A stretch of DNA of 64,000 nucleotides from an uncultured Tenacibaculum sp. (GCF_947504135.1 NZ_CANNGG010000003.1:124001-188000), one strand, 5' to 3'; positions 36,679 to 44,992 are shown, numbered from the stretch's first letter. The notes: a model not told the origin generated them from the letters alone. A program made the numbers and translations.

Positions 36679-37101
36679 ATGAAAAAAAATGATTTAGTAG
36701 ATAAAAATGCTATTGAAAAAATTCAGTCTATCCTAATAAACACCCCAACATGCATGTTAATTAGTTCGTTAAGTAAACCAAACCCTTCGGTTTGCCCTAT
36801 GACTGTTAAAACAATTGACAATGATGGAGCTTTGTGGTTTTTATCAGATAAAGAATCTGAACACTATAAAAACATTGAAAAAGATAATGACTTACTCTTA
36901 ACTTTTACTAATAACACAGACAAACAATATTTATCAATCAGAGGTAAGGGCATTCATTACGAATCAAAAGGAATTATTGATAAGTTACTCTCACAACAAG
37001 ACTTAAAAAATAACAACCTTCACACCATTATTATCCTTAAAGTTATTATAAACAGTGCATACTACTGGGATGTAAATTTGAAAAAATCTGTAACCATTTA
37101 A
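36679..37101 (+). CDS. Pyridoxamine 5'-phosphate oxidase-family (flavin-binding split-barrel) protein
   Basis: A 140-residue split-barrel protein: TCMLISSLSKPNPSVCPMTVKTIDNDGALWFLSDKESEHYKNIEKDNDLLLTFT matches general-stress PNPOx-like proteins that bind FMN or F420. It has a cytoplasmic layout and normal length. A CAACTTTG -7-like box (36642-36649) precedes it and a strong terminator follows, so it is a single-gene unit. Activity is unknown; stress protection is inferred from relatives. Confidence 0.8.
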   Translation: MKKNDLVDKNAIEKIQSILINTPTCMLISSLSKPNPSVCPMTVKTIDNDGALWFLSDKESEHYKNIEKDNDLLLTFTNNTDKQYLSIRGKGIHYESKGIIDKLLSQQDLKNNNLHTIIILKVIINSAYYWDVNLKKSVTI

Positions 37102-37125
37102 AAAGTTTTTATAATTATCACAAAT

Positions 37126-37157
37126 AAAAAAAGCAGTTCGTTGTGAACTGCTTTTTT
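37126..37157. terminator. Bidirectional terminator
   Basis: AAAAAAAGCAGTTC, loop, GAACTGCTTTTTT between two convergent genes. Confidence 0.92.
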
Positions 37158-37183
37158 AGGATGGATCATTTGTAAAATGTATA

Positions 37184-37663
37184 TTAACTATTTAATTCAT
37201 CAGCTAATTTATCAAAAGCATTCTCTACATCATCATAAGCTTTCTCAAACCCTTTTTTCACATCATCCCAAGTATCTTCAGAACTATTCTTTAATTTTTC
37301 CATGCTTGCTTTAAGTTTTGTTCTTTTATTTTTTAAAGAAGCTAACAATTCTTGACGCTCTTTCTTTACACTTTCACTTGCATCATTATAACTATCACTT
37401 ACATTTTTCTCTAATTTATCAATCTCAGCATCTAATTTATCTATTCCTTTGTTAATTGATTTTGTCACCTCACTTTTCTTTTCAAAAGTATAATCACCTA
37501 GGTCAGAAAAACTCTCTTCAATTTCATCCATTCCTTCTTCTACGCTCGCTTCCACTTCATCCATTTTTTCTTTTACCTGTTCTTTTTTTTCTTTTTTGTT
37601 TTCACAAGAAACCATTACAACTGCTGTTAATAATGTTGCTAAAATTAATTTTGATATTTTCAT
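37184..37663 (-). CDS. Lipoprotein with long amphipathic helices
   Basis: A 159-residue lipoprotein: lipobox VVMVSC (Cys20), then almost only charged heptads (KKEKKEQVKEKMDEVEASVEEGMDEIEE and later repeats). This is an apolipoprotein-like or coiled-coil stalk. It contains repeated 11-residue-like patterns with conserved D/E and K. It may tether the envelope or act as a chaperone; function is unknown. It is cotranscribed with nothing obvious. Confidence 0.75.
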   Translation of the reverse strand: MKISKLILATLLTAVVMVSCENKKEKKEQVKEKMDEVEASVEEGMDEIEESFSDLGDYTFEKKSEVTKSINKGIDKLDAEIDKLEKNVSDSYNDASESVKKERQELLASLKNKRTKLKASMEKLKNSSEDTWDDVKKGFEKAYDDVENAFDKLADELNS

Positions 37664-37730
37664 AATTATTCAGTTTAAATTTATACCTACTCTCTTAAAG
37701 GGTTTTCGGCTTACTCCCTAAAATTATTTT

Positions 37731-38105
37731 CTAATTATCTAACACATTCATCATATCAGTTTTTTCTTTAATTCTCAAAGCTTTATCTGCATTAACAACA
37801 ATAGGAACCTGTAACAAACTAGGTTTGCTATTTATTAATTTCAACCAGTCTGTCTCATCAAAGCTCGTTACATCTCCTACATCTTCAGCATTTGAGTGCT
37901 TAGGTGAAAACAACTCTCCTAATGTTACATTTAACATAGCAGCTATTTCTAACCATATTGTATCTGAAATTTTTTCTTTACAAATATTTATAATCTGTAG
38001 CTTTTTATCTACGGCAGAAGCATAAGCTAACATTTCTTTACTAAAACTGGATTCACAGGAGTAAATAAATAATAATTGCCTTTTATGTTTTGCTAACACA
38101 GTCAT
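37731..38105 (-). CDS. ArsC/Spx-like thioredoxin-fold protein lacking the active cysteine
   Basis: A 124-residue protein with the layout of the ArsC/Spx family: an N-terminal strand (LLFIYSCESSFSKEML), a helical insert and LLQVPIVVNADKALRIKE, the typical LxxPIV end. The catalytic CSK position reads FSK. A cysteine (C17) lies five residues before it but is out of place. It is therefore probably not an arsenate reductase and may be a binding or regulatory relative. Family assignment is moderate. Confidence 0.6.
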   Translation of the reverse strand: MTVLAKHKRQLLFIYSCESSFSKEMLAYASAVDKKLQIINICKEKISDTIWLEIAAMLNVTLGELFSPKHSNAEDVGDVTSFDETDWLKLINSKPSLLQVPIVVNADKALRIKEKTDMMNVLDN

Positions 38106-38248
38106 TAATTTAGTTTATTAATTTATTACAAAATTAGTTTCATATGGTTTTATAAATTAACTTAAATAGATTAATATTTAACTCATATAAGTTAATCTTG
38201 TTCTTTTTGATTCTATACTTTTGAATGTAACTTTAATACTCATACACT

Positions 38249-38560
38249 ATGAATAACAATTCTAAACATGAAATAAATAAAATTGAATATTATAAAAACA
38301 AAGGATACACTGCTAGTTATCATCTTATTAATAATAAATTAATTGACGTAGATACTAAAAAAGAATATACCGTTAAAGACGTTACTATTGATGAAGAGTA
38401 TAGGTATGAAGGTTATTCTAACCCTGCTGATTTAAGTATTCTTTATATATTAACAATGCACGACGGAACAAAAGGCACTATTTTAGCTGCTTATGGCCCA
38501 AGTGCTAATATTGAATTAACTTCTTTTTTAAATAAGTGTTCTTCTAAAAAAAATACTTAA
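38249..38560 (+). CDS. Small conserved Bacteroidota protein (often misnamed PRPP synthetase)
   Basis: A 103-residue protein: VTIDEEYRYEGYSNPADLSILYILTMHDGTKGTILAAYGPSAN matches a small family usually labelled phosphoribosylpyrophosphate synthetase in databases, although it lacks that enzyme's domains. It has no signal peptide or cysteine cluster. Function is unknown. It has its own terminator and is followed by tRNA-Gly genes. Confidence 0.75.
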   Translation: MNNNSKHEINKIEYYKNKGYTASYHLINNKLIDVDTKKEYTVKDVTIDEEYRYEGYSNPADLSILYILTMHDGTKGTILAAYGPSANIELTSFLNKCSSKKNT

Positions 38561-38571
38561 CTCATTATCTG

Positions 38572-38598
38572 ACACTTATAAAAAGTGTGCTTTTTTTT
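38572..38598 (+). terminator. Terminator before tRNA-Gly array
   Basis: ACACTT (38572-38577) pairs with AAGTGT (38583-38588), then GCTTTTTTTT. Confidence 0.75.
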
Positions 38599-38643
38599 CA
38601 TTTTTTTTTACAAAAAAGTCTTTGTAAATAACAAAAGCAGTAT

Positions 38644-38651
38644 TATATTTG
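38644..38651 (+). promoter_or_regulatory. tRNA-Gly array promoter
   Basis: TATATTTG followed by CAACCGC, the same architecture as the tRNA-Met and tRNA-His promoters. Confidence 0.8.
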
Positions 38652-38664
38652 CAACCGCTTTACT

Positions 38665-38737
38665 GCGGGAGTAGCTCAGTTGGTAGAGCGTCAGCCTTCC
38701 AAGCTGAATGTCGCCAGTTCGAACCTGGTCTCCCGCT
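38665..38737 (+). tRNA. tRNA-Gly (anticodon TCC), copy 1
   Basis: 73-nt cloverleaf: acceptor GCGGGAG/CTCCCGC, anticodon loop CTTCCAA, T-stem CCAG/CTGG, discriminator T. First of three tandem copies on one transcript. Confidence 0.95.
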
Positions 38738-38780
38738 CAAATTTTTACATAATTGTAAGAAATTACAAAAAGTCTTTACT

Positions 38781-38853
38781 GCGGGAGTAGCTCAGTTGGT
38801 AGAGCGTCAGCCTTCCAAGCTGAATGTCGCCGGTTCGAACCCGGTCTCCCGCT
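38781..38853 (+). tRNA. tRNA-Gly (anticodon TCC), copy 2
   Basis: Identical to copy 1 except one compensating pair in the T-stem (CCGG/CCGG instead of CCAG/CTGG), so the fold is kept. Separated from copy 1 by 43 bases that resemble the copy 2-3 spacer. Confidence 0.95.
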
Positions 38854-38900
38854 CAAATTTACATAGTGTAAGTAATTACACAAAAAGCAAAAGCTTTACC

Positions 38901-38973
38901 GCGGGAGTAGCTCAGTTGGTAGAGCGTCAGCCTTCCAAGCTGAATGTCGCCAGTTCGAACCTGGTCTCCCGCT
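38901..38973 (+). tRNA. tRNA-Gly (anticodon TCC), copy 3
   Basis: Same sequence as copy 1. Followed directly by a terminator, so it is the last tRNA of the array. Confidence 0.95.
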
Positions 38974-38974
38974 C

Positions 38975-39006
38975 AAAAAAACCGAAACAAATGTTTCGGT
39001 TTTTTT
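38975..39006. terminator. Terminator after tRNA-Gly array
   Basis: A-run CCGAAAC, four-base loop, GTTTCGG T-run, 14-bp stem; also serves the convergent rhomboid gene. Confidence 0.93.
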
Positions 39007-39018
39007 ATTCTTTATAAT

Positions 39019-39660
39019 TTATCTATTTAACTTATCTCCGAAGAAAAACAATCCTGTAATAATCAACGCCATTATCCCTACCATTATCGTGTGATTTGCT
39101 ATAACACTTGGTCGTAACACCAAAGTAATTAAATATCCACCTATAGCTCCTCCTAAATGCGCCGAATGACCAATATTACCCACCTGATTTTTCATTCCGT
39201 AAATGGAGTATAACAAGTAACCTATTCCAAACACATACCCTGGGATAGGAACTGGAATTGGCAACATAATAAGCTCCATACTAGGATATAGCAGTATCGA
39301 TGAAAAAATAATTCCTGACACTGCCCCTGAAGCCCCTACCGCACTATAATAAGGCTCTTTTTTATGCTGATACAACGAATACATACTCCCTGCTAACAAA
39401 CTAGCAAAATAAATCAACACAAAATTAAGTGTCCCAAAACTAGAGTCTACTACTTTTCCAAACAGATACAAAGCATACATATTAAACCCTAAGTGCAGCC
39501 AATCTACATGTAGGAAACCTGACGATATCATTCTTATCTTCTCCCCTCCCAACACTCTTTGCACTTGAAATTTGTATCGTTCAAAAAAAACGGGGTCACT
39601 AAATCCTTTAATCGACATTAGCACATTTGCTATAATTAATCCTATAATAATTTGACTCAT
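39019..39660 (-). CDS. Rhomboid-family intramembrane serine protease
   Basis: A 213-residue six-helix membrane protease. The catalytic serine is in GASGAVSGI (after AVGASG), the catalytic histidine in HSAHLGGAIGGYL. The WLHLGFNMYALY segment is the conserved helix-2 HxxxN motif. Length is normal for the short bacterial form. Substrates are unknown. It is transcribed toward the tRNA-Gly terminator. Confidence 0.92.
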   Translation of the reverse strand: MSQIIIGLIIANVLMSIKGFSDPVFFERYKFQVQRVLGGEKIRMISSGFLHVDWLHLGFNMYALYLFGKVVDSSFGTLNFVLIYFASLLAGSMYSLYQHKKEPYYSAVGASGAVSGIIFSSILLYPSMELIMLPIPVPIPGYVFGIGYLLYSIYGMKNQVGNIGHSAHLGGAIGGYLITLVLRPSVIANHTIMVGIMALIITGLFFFGDKLNR

Positions 39661-39750
39661 ATCTCTAATATATACTCACAAACATAAACAAAAGTTTACA
39701 AAGTAAAGATTGATAATTTAATGCGATATTTGCACTTTAATTTTTCCAAA

Positions 39751-40662
39751 ATGAATTTTTTAATTTTTACAATTACCTACCCTTTCATTTGGTTCTTATC
39801 AAGGTTACCTATGAGAGTTCTATATGTTTTTTCTGACTTTTTCTTCTTTATACTGTATTATATTGTTGGATATAGAAGAAAAGTAGTTAAGAAAAACCTT
39901 AAAACTGCTTTTCCTGAAAAAAGCGAAACTGAAATAAACAGAATATCAAAAAAATTCTTTAAACACTTTGTAGACATCCTTTTTGAAAGCATAAAATCTT
40001 TTGCTATAGGTAAAAAAGAATTACAAAAGCGCTACCAATACACAAATCCTGAACTTATAAACAAATACGCTGAACAAGGAAGAAGTGTTGCCTTAGTAGG
40101 TTCACACCAAGCAAATTGGGAATGGTCTGTTGGCATGCCTCTTTCTGTAAACATTAACTGTTTTGGAGCTTACAAAAAGATCAAAAACCCTTATTTTGAC
40201 AAATTAATAAAAAAATCTAGAACCCAATTTGGTTTTGAAGCTGTACCTACGTATTTATTCAATAGAAGTATCTACGAAAAACACTCCAACAAAACACAAT
40301 ACCTATACCTTTTACTTAGTGATCAATCTCCTCAAATGGGAAAAACTAGGTATTGGGGTAGCTTTTTAAATGAAAAAGTACCAGTACACACAGGAGCTGA
40401 AGTTCTGTCAAAAAAATACAACTCGGTAGTTATCAATATGAAAACCACCAAAGTTAAAAGAGGTTATTTTGAAGTTGAATTTGAATTAATCACTGATACA
40501 CCTAACGATTTCGATGATTTTAAAATTACTGACAAATACCTTGAGCTTACAGAGGAAAACATAAAAGCTCAACCCGAGTATTACTTGTGGACTCATAACC
40601 GCTTTAAACACAAAAATAAATACGAGCAATGGCTAGAGATAAAAAAATCTTCTCATAAATAA
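39751..40662 (+). CDS. Lysophospholipid / lipid A acyltransferase (LpxL-HtrB family)
   Basis: A 303-residue membrane-anchored acyltransferase. An N-terminal helix (IFTITYPFIWFLSRLP) is followed by GSHQANWEW, the H-x4-D/E catalytic motif. YLYLLLSDQSPQ and YYLWTHNRFKHK are family blocks near the end. The start at 39751 is preferred; an ATG at 39721 overlaps a GATATTTG promoter-like box. It likely adds the late acyl chain to lipid A or to an aminolipid. Confidence 0.85.
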   Translation: MNFLIFTITYPFIWFLSRLPMRVLYVFSDFFFFILYYIVGYRRKVVKKNLKTAFPEKSETEINRISKKFFKHFVDILFESIKSFAIGKKELQKRYQYTNPELINKYAEQGRSVALVGSHQANWEWSVGMPLSVNINCFGAYKKIKNPYFDKLIKKSRTQFGFEAVPTYLFNRSIYEKHSNKTQYLYLLLSDQSPQMGKTRYWGSFLNEKVPVHTGAEVLSKKYNSVVINMKTTKVKRGYFEVEFELITDTPNDFDDFKITDKYLELTEENIKAQPEYYLWTHNRFKHKNKYEQWLEIKKSSHK

Positions 40663-40718
40663 CTGAGAAGCTTTTTTTTAGCTCATTTCGATATTAGAGC
40701 CGAATGCTTTAAAACAAA

Positions 40719-40745
40719 AAAACCTTCTCAATTTGAGAAGGTTTT
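40719..40745. terminator. Terminator between acyltransferase and tRNA-His
   Basis: AAAACCTTCTCAA and its complement with a single central T, followed by T and A runs on either side; convergent tRNA-His ends next to it. Confidence 0.88.
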
Positions 40746-40746
40746 G

Positions 40747-40821
40747 GGTGAAAGACCGGGTTCGAACCGGCGACCTCCGGAACCACAATCCGGCGCTCTA
40801 ACCAGCTGAGCTACAATCACC
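40747..40821 (-). tRNA. tRNA-His (anticodon GTG), acceptor stem with two T-T mismatches
   Basis: Minus-strand cloverleaf of 75 nt including the encoded G-1 and its partner C73. D-arm GCTCAGCTGGTTAGAGC, anticodon stem CCGGA/TCCGG with GTG, T-arm GCCGG/CCGGT. The acceptor stem GTGATTG faces CTTTCAC, so positions 5-68 and 6-67 are T opposite T. Identity elements for histidine are intact. Confidence 0.9.
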
Positions 40822-40837
40822 ATGTAACTTGCGGGTG

Positions 40838-40867
40838 CAAATATACATTCTTTTTACATTGTGGCAA
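40838..40867 (-). promoter_or_regulatory. tRNA-His promoter
   Basis: Minus strand: TTG (complement at 40865-40867), 19 bases, TATATTTG (40838-40845), then GCACCCGCAA as in the tRNA-Met promoter. Confidence 0.85.
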
Positions 40868-40875
40868 AACTTTTT

Positions 40876-41592
40876 TTAAATTAATTTACTTAAATTTTCT
40901 ACTGCCACGTAACGTTCTGATGTAAAGCCTTCTGCAAAATCAACTCCTATTAATCTACCCAAATCTCTTGCCCTATACTCTATACTATCGGTAAAGTTTT
41001 TACTAGTTATTGGTGTTTCTGGCTCGTTACTTTTCGGGTCAAAAAACTGAGACGAATATGCCATAACCGAGCCTATTTTTTTATCCATAAAACCAGTAAC
41101 ATTTACCACAAAATCAGGTTCAATGTTTTTCCATTGTATATAATGATAAACTTGTTTCGGTCTCCATTTTTCTTGTTGAACTCCATCTAACTCTGTTGCT
41201 ATTTTAAGTAAGCCACTTAAAAAACAAGCATTAGACACTAACTGACTTCCTTTAGGGTGATCAATATGGCGATCATCAATAGCATTACACAACACTATTT
41301 CTGGTTGATACTTACGTATCATTTTAATAATTTCTAATTGATGTTCTTTATCATTTTTAAAAAATCCATCTGCAAAACCTAAGTTTTCACGTACTGAAAC
41401 CCCTAAGATGTCAGCTGCTAACGATGCTTCTTTATCACGCAACTCGGCTGAACCTCTTGTTCCTAACTCTCCACGAGTTAAATCAACTATTCCTACTTTT
41501 TTTCCTTCCGAAATTTCTTTGGCGATGGTAGCTGCACATCCTAACTCAACATCATCTGGATGCGCACCAAAAGCTAATATATCTAGTTTCAT
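40876..41592 (-). CDS. bshB1: Bacillithiol biosynthesis deacetylase BshB1
   Basis: A 238-residue zinc deacetylase of the LmbE/PIG-L family that converts N-acetylglucosaminyl-malate to glucosaminyl-malate. AHPDDVELG (residues about 10-18) and DDRHIDHPKG near 110 give the zinc ligands. LTRGELGTRGS is the family segment. It complements BshC at 2033-3628; BshA is not in this window. It is monocistronic in view. Confidence 0.93.
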   Translation of the reverse strand: MKLDILAFGAHPDDVELGCAATIAKEISEGKKVGIVDLTRGELGTRGSAELRDKEASLAADILGVSVRENLGFADGFFKNDKEHQLEIIKMIRKYQPEIVLCNAIDDRHIDHPKGSQLVSNACFLSGLLKIATELDGVQQEKWRPKQVYHYIQWKNIEPDFVVNVTGFMDKKIGSVMAYSSQFFDPKSNEPETPITSKNFTDSIEYRARDLGRLIGVDFAEGFTSERYVAVENLSKLI

Positions 41593-41668
41593 TTGTTTTA
41601 CTGTTTTCTACAAATTCTTTTATAATTATTTACTTTAAAATAATTACAGCTAATTTACTAAATGAAGT

Positions 41669-43078
41669 TTACACTTGAACTGTTTTCCATTTTCCTTTTT
41701 TAAACATCCAAATACCAACAACTGCAACTAAAACTTCTGCTAAAGTTATTGCTAAAAAAACTCCAATAGGGCCAAAATCTAGTGTAATAGCCATTACGTA
41801 TGCAAACGGTAATTGAAATAACCAAAAGCACACAAAGTTGATATAGGTTGGTGTTTTGGTATCTCCTGAACCATTAAAAGATTGAATTACAACCATTCCA
41901 TAAGCATATGCTATGTATCCAGCTGCAATAATTTGCAAACACAAAGCTCCATTTTCAACAACTTCAGTCTTTTCAGAAAACCATCCTAAAAAAGTTGGAG
42001 CAAAGAATATATAAATCAATGAGACTGCTCCCATAAAAATTGCACAATATTTACTCGTTATCCAAACAGACTTCTCTGCTCTCTCAGGTTGTTCTGCTCC
42101 TAAATTTTGACCTACCAATGTTGCTGCTGCATTACTCATTCCCCAAGCAGGCATCAAGGTAAACATCATTATTCGAATGGCAATTGTATACCCTGCTAGC
42201 ACTTCACTACCAAATTCGGACATAATTCGCATTAAAAACACCCAACTTGAAGTTCCGATAATAAACTGCCCTATTCCTCCTAATGAAACTTTTATTAAGT
42301 TTATCATTACAGAAACTCTGACCACTAAATCTTTAACCGCTATTTTTATTTTACCTGCTCCAAAAAACAATACTCCTAATTGCGCTATAACTGCCGTCCC
42401 TCTTCCAATCGTTGTTGCTATGGCTGCACCCTCTACTCCGTATGCAGGTATTGGACCTAACCCAAAAATAAAAATAGGATCAAGTATAATATTTAATCCG
42501 TTCGACAAGATCAGCGTCCACATTGCAATGGATGCATTTCCTGCTCCTCTAAAAACAGCATTGATTAAAAACAATAACATTACTGTTATATTTCCGCCCA
42601 ATAATACACGAGTATATCCATAACCTTCAGTAATTAAATCAGGCTCACCTCCCATAAGTGCTAGTATTTCTCTTGGATATACAATTCCAACAATACTAAT
42701 GAGAATAGAAATAAAAACTCCTAAAAAAACAACTTGTACCGCTGTTTGATTTGCGCCTTCTGAATCCTTCTCCCCTGTTCTTCTAGCAACTAAAGCAGTT
42801 GCCGCCATACTTAACCCTATAGCTACAGCATATACTAACGTAAGTACAGATTCTGTTAATCCTACAGTAGCTACAGCATTTACGCTTACCCTTGATACAT
42901 AAATAATATCTACCAAAGCAAAAATAGATTCCATCAGCATTTCCAAAATCATCGGAATTGCTAATACAAAAATTGCTTTACCAATACTTCCTGTCGTAAA
43001 ATCTTGCTGTCTTCCTAAAACAGCATCTTTAAAAAGTGAGAATATAGATTGTTTTGATGTTTGATTGTTATCAGTCAT
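41669..43078 (-). CDS. MATE-family multidrug efflux transporter
   Basis: A 469-residue membrane protein with about twelve transmembrane helices in two homologous halves (LAIPMILEMLMESIFALVDIIYVSRV and GIGQFIIGTSSWVFLMRIMSEFGSEVLAGYT), the pattern of MATE exporters driven by Na+ or H+. Upstream is a 16-base palindrome (43135-43150) and a CATATTTG promoter-like box (43187-43194). It may be inducible, but no regulator gene is adjacent. Confidence 0.9.
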   Translation of the reverse strand: MTDNNQTSKQSIFSLFKDAVLGRQQDFTTGSIGKAIFVLAIPMILEMLMESIFALVDIIYVSRVSVNAVATVGLTESVLTLVYAVAIGLSMAATALVARRTGEKDSEGANQTAVQVVFLGVFISILISIVGIVYPREILALMGGEPDLITEGYGYTRVLLGGNITVMLLFLINAVFRGAGNASIAMWTLILSNGLNIILDPIFIFGLGPIPAYGVEGAAIATTIGRGTAVIAQLGVLFFGAGKIKIAVKDLVVRVSVMINLIKVSLGGIGQFIIGTSSWVFLMRIMSEFGSEVLAGYTIAIRIMMFTLMPAWGMSNAAATLVGQNLGAEQPERAEKSVWITSKYCAIFMGAVSLIYIFFAPTFLGWFSEKTEVVENGALCLQIIAAGYIAYAYGMVVIQSFNGSGDTKTPTYINFVCFWLFQLPFAYVMAITLDFGPIGVFLAITLAEVLVAVVGIWMFKKGKWKTVQV

Positions 43079-43134
43079 TATAAAGTTTTATAAATACATA
43101 AAATTGTCTTAACAAAGAGTAAGACCTAACTATT

Positions 43135-43150
43135 TGTTGCTCAAGCAACA
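43135..43150. promoter_or_regulatory. Palindrome in the MATE / DUF2520 divergent gap
   Basis: TGTTGCT, CA, AGCAACA: a perfect 7-bp inverted repeat in the 153-bp divergent region, between the MATE start and its promoter-like box. Candidate operator or transcript hairpin. Confidence 0.4.
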
Positions 43151-43231
43151 CTACTATTTGAGGTGACTTATACAATCATAATGGCACAAATATGCAAAAT
43201 TAATTTTAATTAATTTCAATATCTTCGTGCT

Positions 43232-43990
43232 ATGATTAAGGTTGCCATTATAGGAGGCGGTAATGTAGCTACACATTTAGCCAATGCTTTTAGTAAAACA
43301 GACGAAGTATCGTTAGTACAAATGTATGCTCGAAATATTGAGCAAATTCAACATTTAAAAGAAGTTACTCCTATTACAAATAGTATAGAACTTTTAACAG
43401 AAGCCGATGTGTATATCATTGCGGTTTCTGATGATGCTATTGGTGATGTTTCTCGTAAAATTGAACAAAAAAACGGCTTAATTGTACACACTTCTGGTAG
43501 TGTAGCTATGCAATCGTTACAAAACAGTGGACGCAAGGGTATTTTTTATCTACTACAAAGCTTTTCTAAAGACAAAGACGTGAACTTTGATGAAATTCCT
43601 TTTTGTTTAGAAGCTGAAAACGAAGAAGATTTACAGTTACTAGAAACCCTTGCTAAATCTATTGGAAAAAAGGTATATCGTGTCAACTCAGAGCAACGTA
43701 AACGGTTACATGTTGCTGCCGTTTTTGTAAACAATTTCACCAATCATATGTATAAAATTGGCGCTGATATTTGCAACGAATATCAAGTTCCTTTTGAAGT
43801 ATTACTACCTCTAATTCAGGAAACAGCTCAAAAAATAACCGAATTGAGTCCTGAGGCTGCACAAACAGGTCCTGCCAAAAGAAATGACCAAAAAACTATT
43901 CAAAACCATTTAGCATTATTAAATGCTGAACAACAAGAAATTTATAAACTTATTACAAAATCAATCCAACAAAATGGAAAAGAGTTATAA
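43232..43990 (+). CDS. Rossmann-like and DUF2520 domain protein
   Basis: A 252-residue dehydrogenase-like protein: VAIIGGGNVATHLANAF is the NAD(P)-binding loop at the N terminus, followed by VYIIAVSDDAI. The C-terminal DUF2520 helical domain contains HVAAVFVNNFTNHM and LSPEAAQTGPAKRND. It resembles ketopantoate or pyrroline-5-carboxylate reductase, but its substrate is unknown. The end overlaps the next gene by 17 bases. Confidence 0.88.
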   Translation: MIKVAIIGGGNVATHLANAFSKTDEVSLVQMYARNIEQIQHLKEVTPITNSIELLTEADVYIIAVSDDAIGDVSRKIEQKNGLIVHTSGSVAMQSLQNSGRKGIFYLLQSFSKDKDVNFDEIPFCLEAENEEDLQLLETLAKSIGKKVYRVNSEQRKRLHVAAVFVNNFTNHMYKIGADICNEYQVPFEVLLPLIQETAQKITELSPEAAQTGPAKRNDQKTIQNHLALLNAEQQEIYKLITKSIQQNGKEL

Positions 43991-44501
43991 AGAATACTTA
44001 CCTCAAATAGACACCTTTATTTTTGATGTAGACGGAGTGCTAACTAACGGAATTGTAACCGTTTTTCCTGACGGACAGCTTGTACGTCAAATGAATACTA
44101 AAGATGGATACGCCTTAAAAGCAGCTGTAAAAGCTGGTTATAGAGTTTGTATTATCTCTGGTGGAAAAAACGAAGGAGTACGTACACGTTTAGAAGGCTT
44201 AGGTATTACCGATGTTTATTTAGGAGCTCATGATAAAATTCAACAGTTTAATGAATTGGTTGAAAAATATAAACTAAACCCAGAAAACATAGTGTACATG
44301 GGAGATGATATCCCTGATTATCCTGTAATGAAACTCGTTGGTATGCCCTCTTGCCCTAACGATGCAGCTCGTGAAATACAACAAATTTCAAGATACATTT
44401 CTGATAAAACTGGTGGTAATGGTTGTGCTCGAGATATTATAGAACAAGTATTACGTGTACAAGGAAAATGGGATAGCAACTTTGATGCACAATACGATTA
44501 A
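43974..44501 (+). CDS. HAD phosphatase, KdsC-like (KDO-8-phosphate phosphatase)
   Basis: A 175-residue HAD-family phosphatase from the ATG at 43974 (MEKSYKEYLPQIDTF). Motif I FDVDGVLTNG, motif II ISGG, lysine in the helix after GAHDK and motif IV GDDIPDYPVM match KdsC, which dephosphorylates KDO-8-P in LPS synthesis. It overlaps the DUF2520 gene by 17 bases, so translation is coupled. An upstream in-frame start at 43923 lies inside the other gene and is not used here. Confidence 0.88.
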   Translation: MEKSYKEYLPQIDTFIFDVDGVLTNGIVTVFPDGQLVRQMNTKDGYALKAAVKAGYRVCIISGGKNEGVRTRLEGLGITDVYLGAHDKIQQFNELVEKYKLNPENIVYMGDDIPDYPVMKLVGMPSCPNDAAREIQQISRYISDKTGGNGCARDIIEQVLRVQGKWDSNFDAQYD

Positions 44502-44551
44502 TTAATTGGAATACTTTTTGAGAATAAAAATACTATTAAAACTTTTAAATT

Positions 44552-44977
44552 ATGAAAAAAATACTTTTTGCTTTATTATTTACAACCGTTAGCTTATCGA
44601 TGAGCGCACAAACTATTTTCGGAAAATGGGAAAACCGAGATGAAGAAACCAATAAGGTTGATTCTGTAATAGAAGTATATAAAAAAGACGGAAAAGCTTA
44701 CGCTAAAATTGTTGAAATAACAGATAAAAACCGTCAAAAAGCTGTTTGCGATAAATGCAGCGGCAACAGAAAAAACAATCCTATTTTAGGAATGAATATT
44801 TTAACTGGACTATCTAAAGATGGTGACGAATGGAGTGGTGGAAAAATATTAGACCCTAAAAATGGTAAAGAATACAAATGCTACATAAAACTAGACGGAG
44901 AAAACAAACTTAAAATTAGAGGGTACGTTGGTTTTTCTGCCTTTGGTAGAACAGCTTACTGGCATAGAAAGCAATAA
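44552..44977 (+). CDS. DUF2147 family exported protein
   Basis: A 141-residue protein with a signal peptide (LFTTVSLSMSAQ). The mature part is the DUF2147 beta-barrel: GKWENRDEETNKVDSVIEVYKKDGKAYAKIVEI, then CDKCSGNRKNNPILGMNI and GYVGFSAFGRTAYWHR. Function is unknown; it is often periplasmic. It is last in the operon; a strong terminator follows. Confidence 0.88.
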   Translation: MKKILFALLFTTVSLSMSAQTIFGKWENRDEETNKVDSVIEVYKKDGKAYAKIVEITDKNRQKAVCDKCSGNRKNNPILGMNILTGLSKDGDEWSGGKILDPKNGKEYKCYIKLDGENKLKIRGYVGFSAFGRTAYWHRKQ

Positions 44978-44992
44978 CAGTATTCTCATTAT

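Noticed and set aside
38665..38973. Regularly spaced near-identical 73-nt units resembling a CRISPR array
   Set aside because: The units fold as tRNA-Gly, and only three exist with similar, not unique, spacers.
38649..39017. A 122-codon open frame across the tRNA-Gly array with three similar repeats
   Set aside because: It runs through three tRNA genes; the repeats are the tRNAs themselves, a well-known spurious protein.
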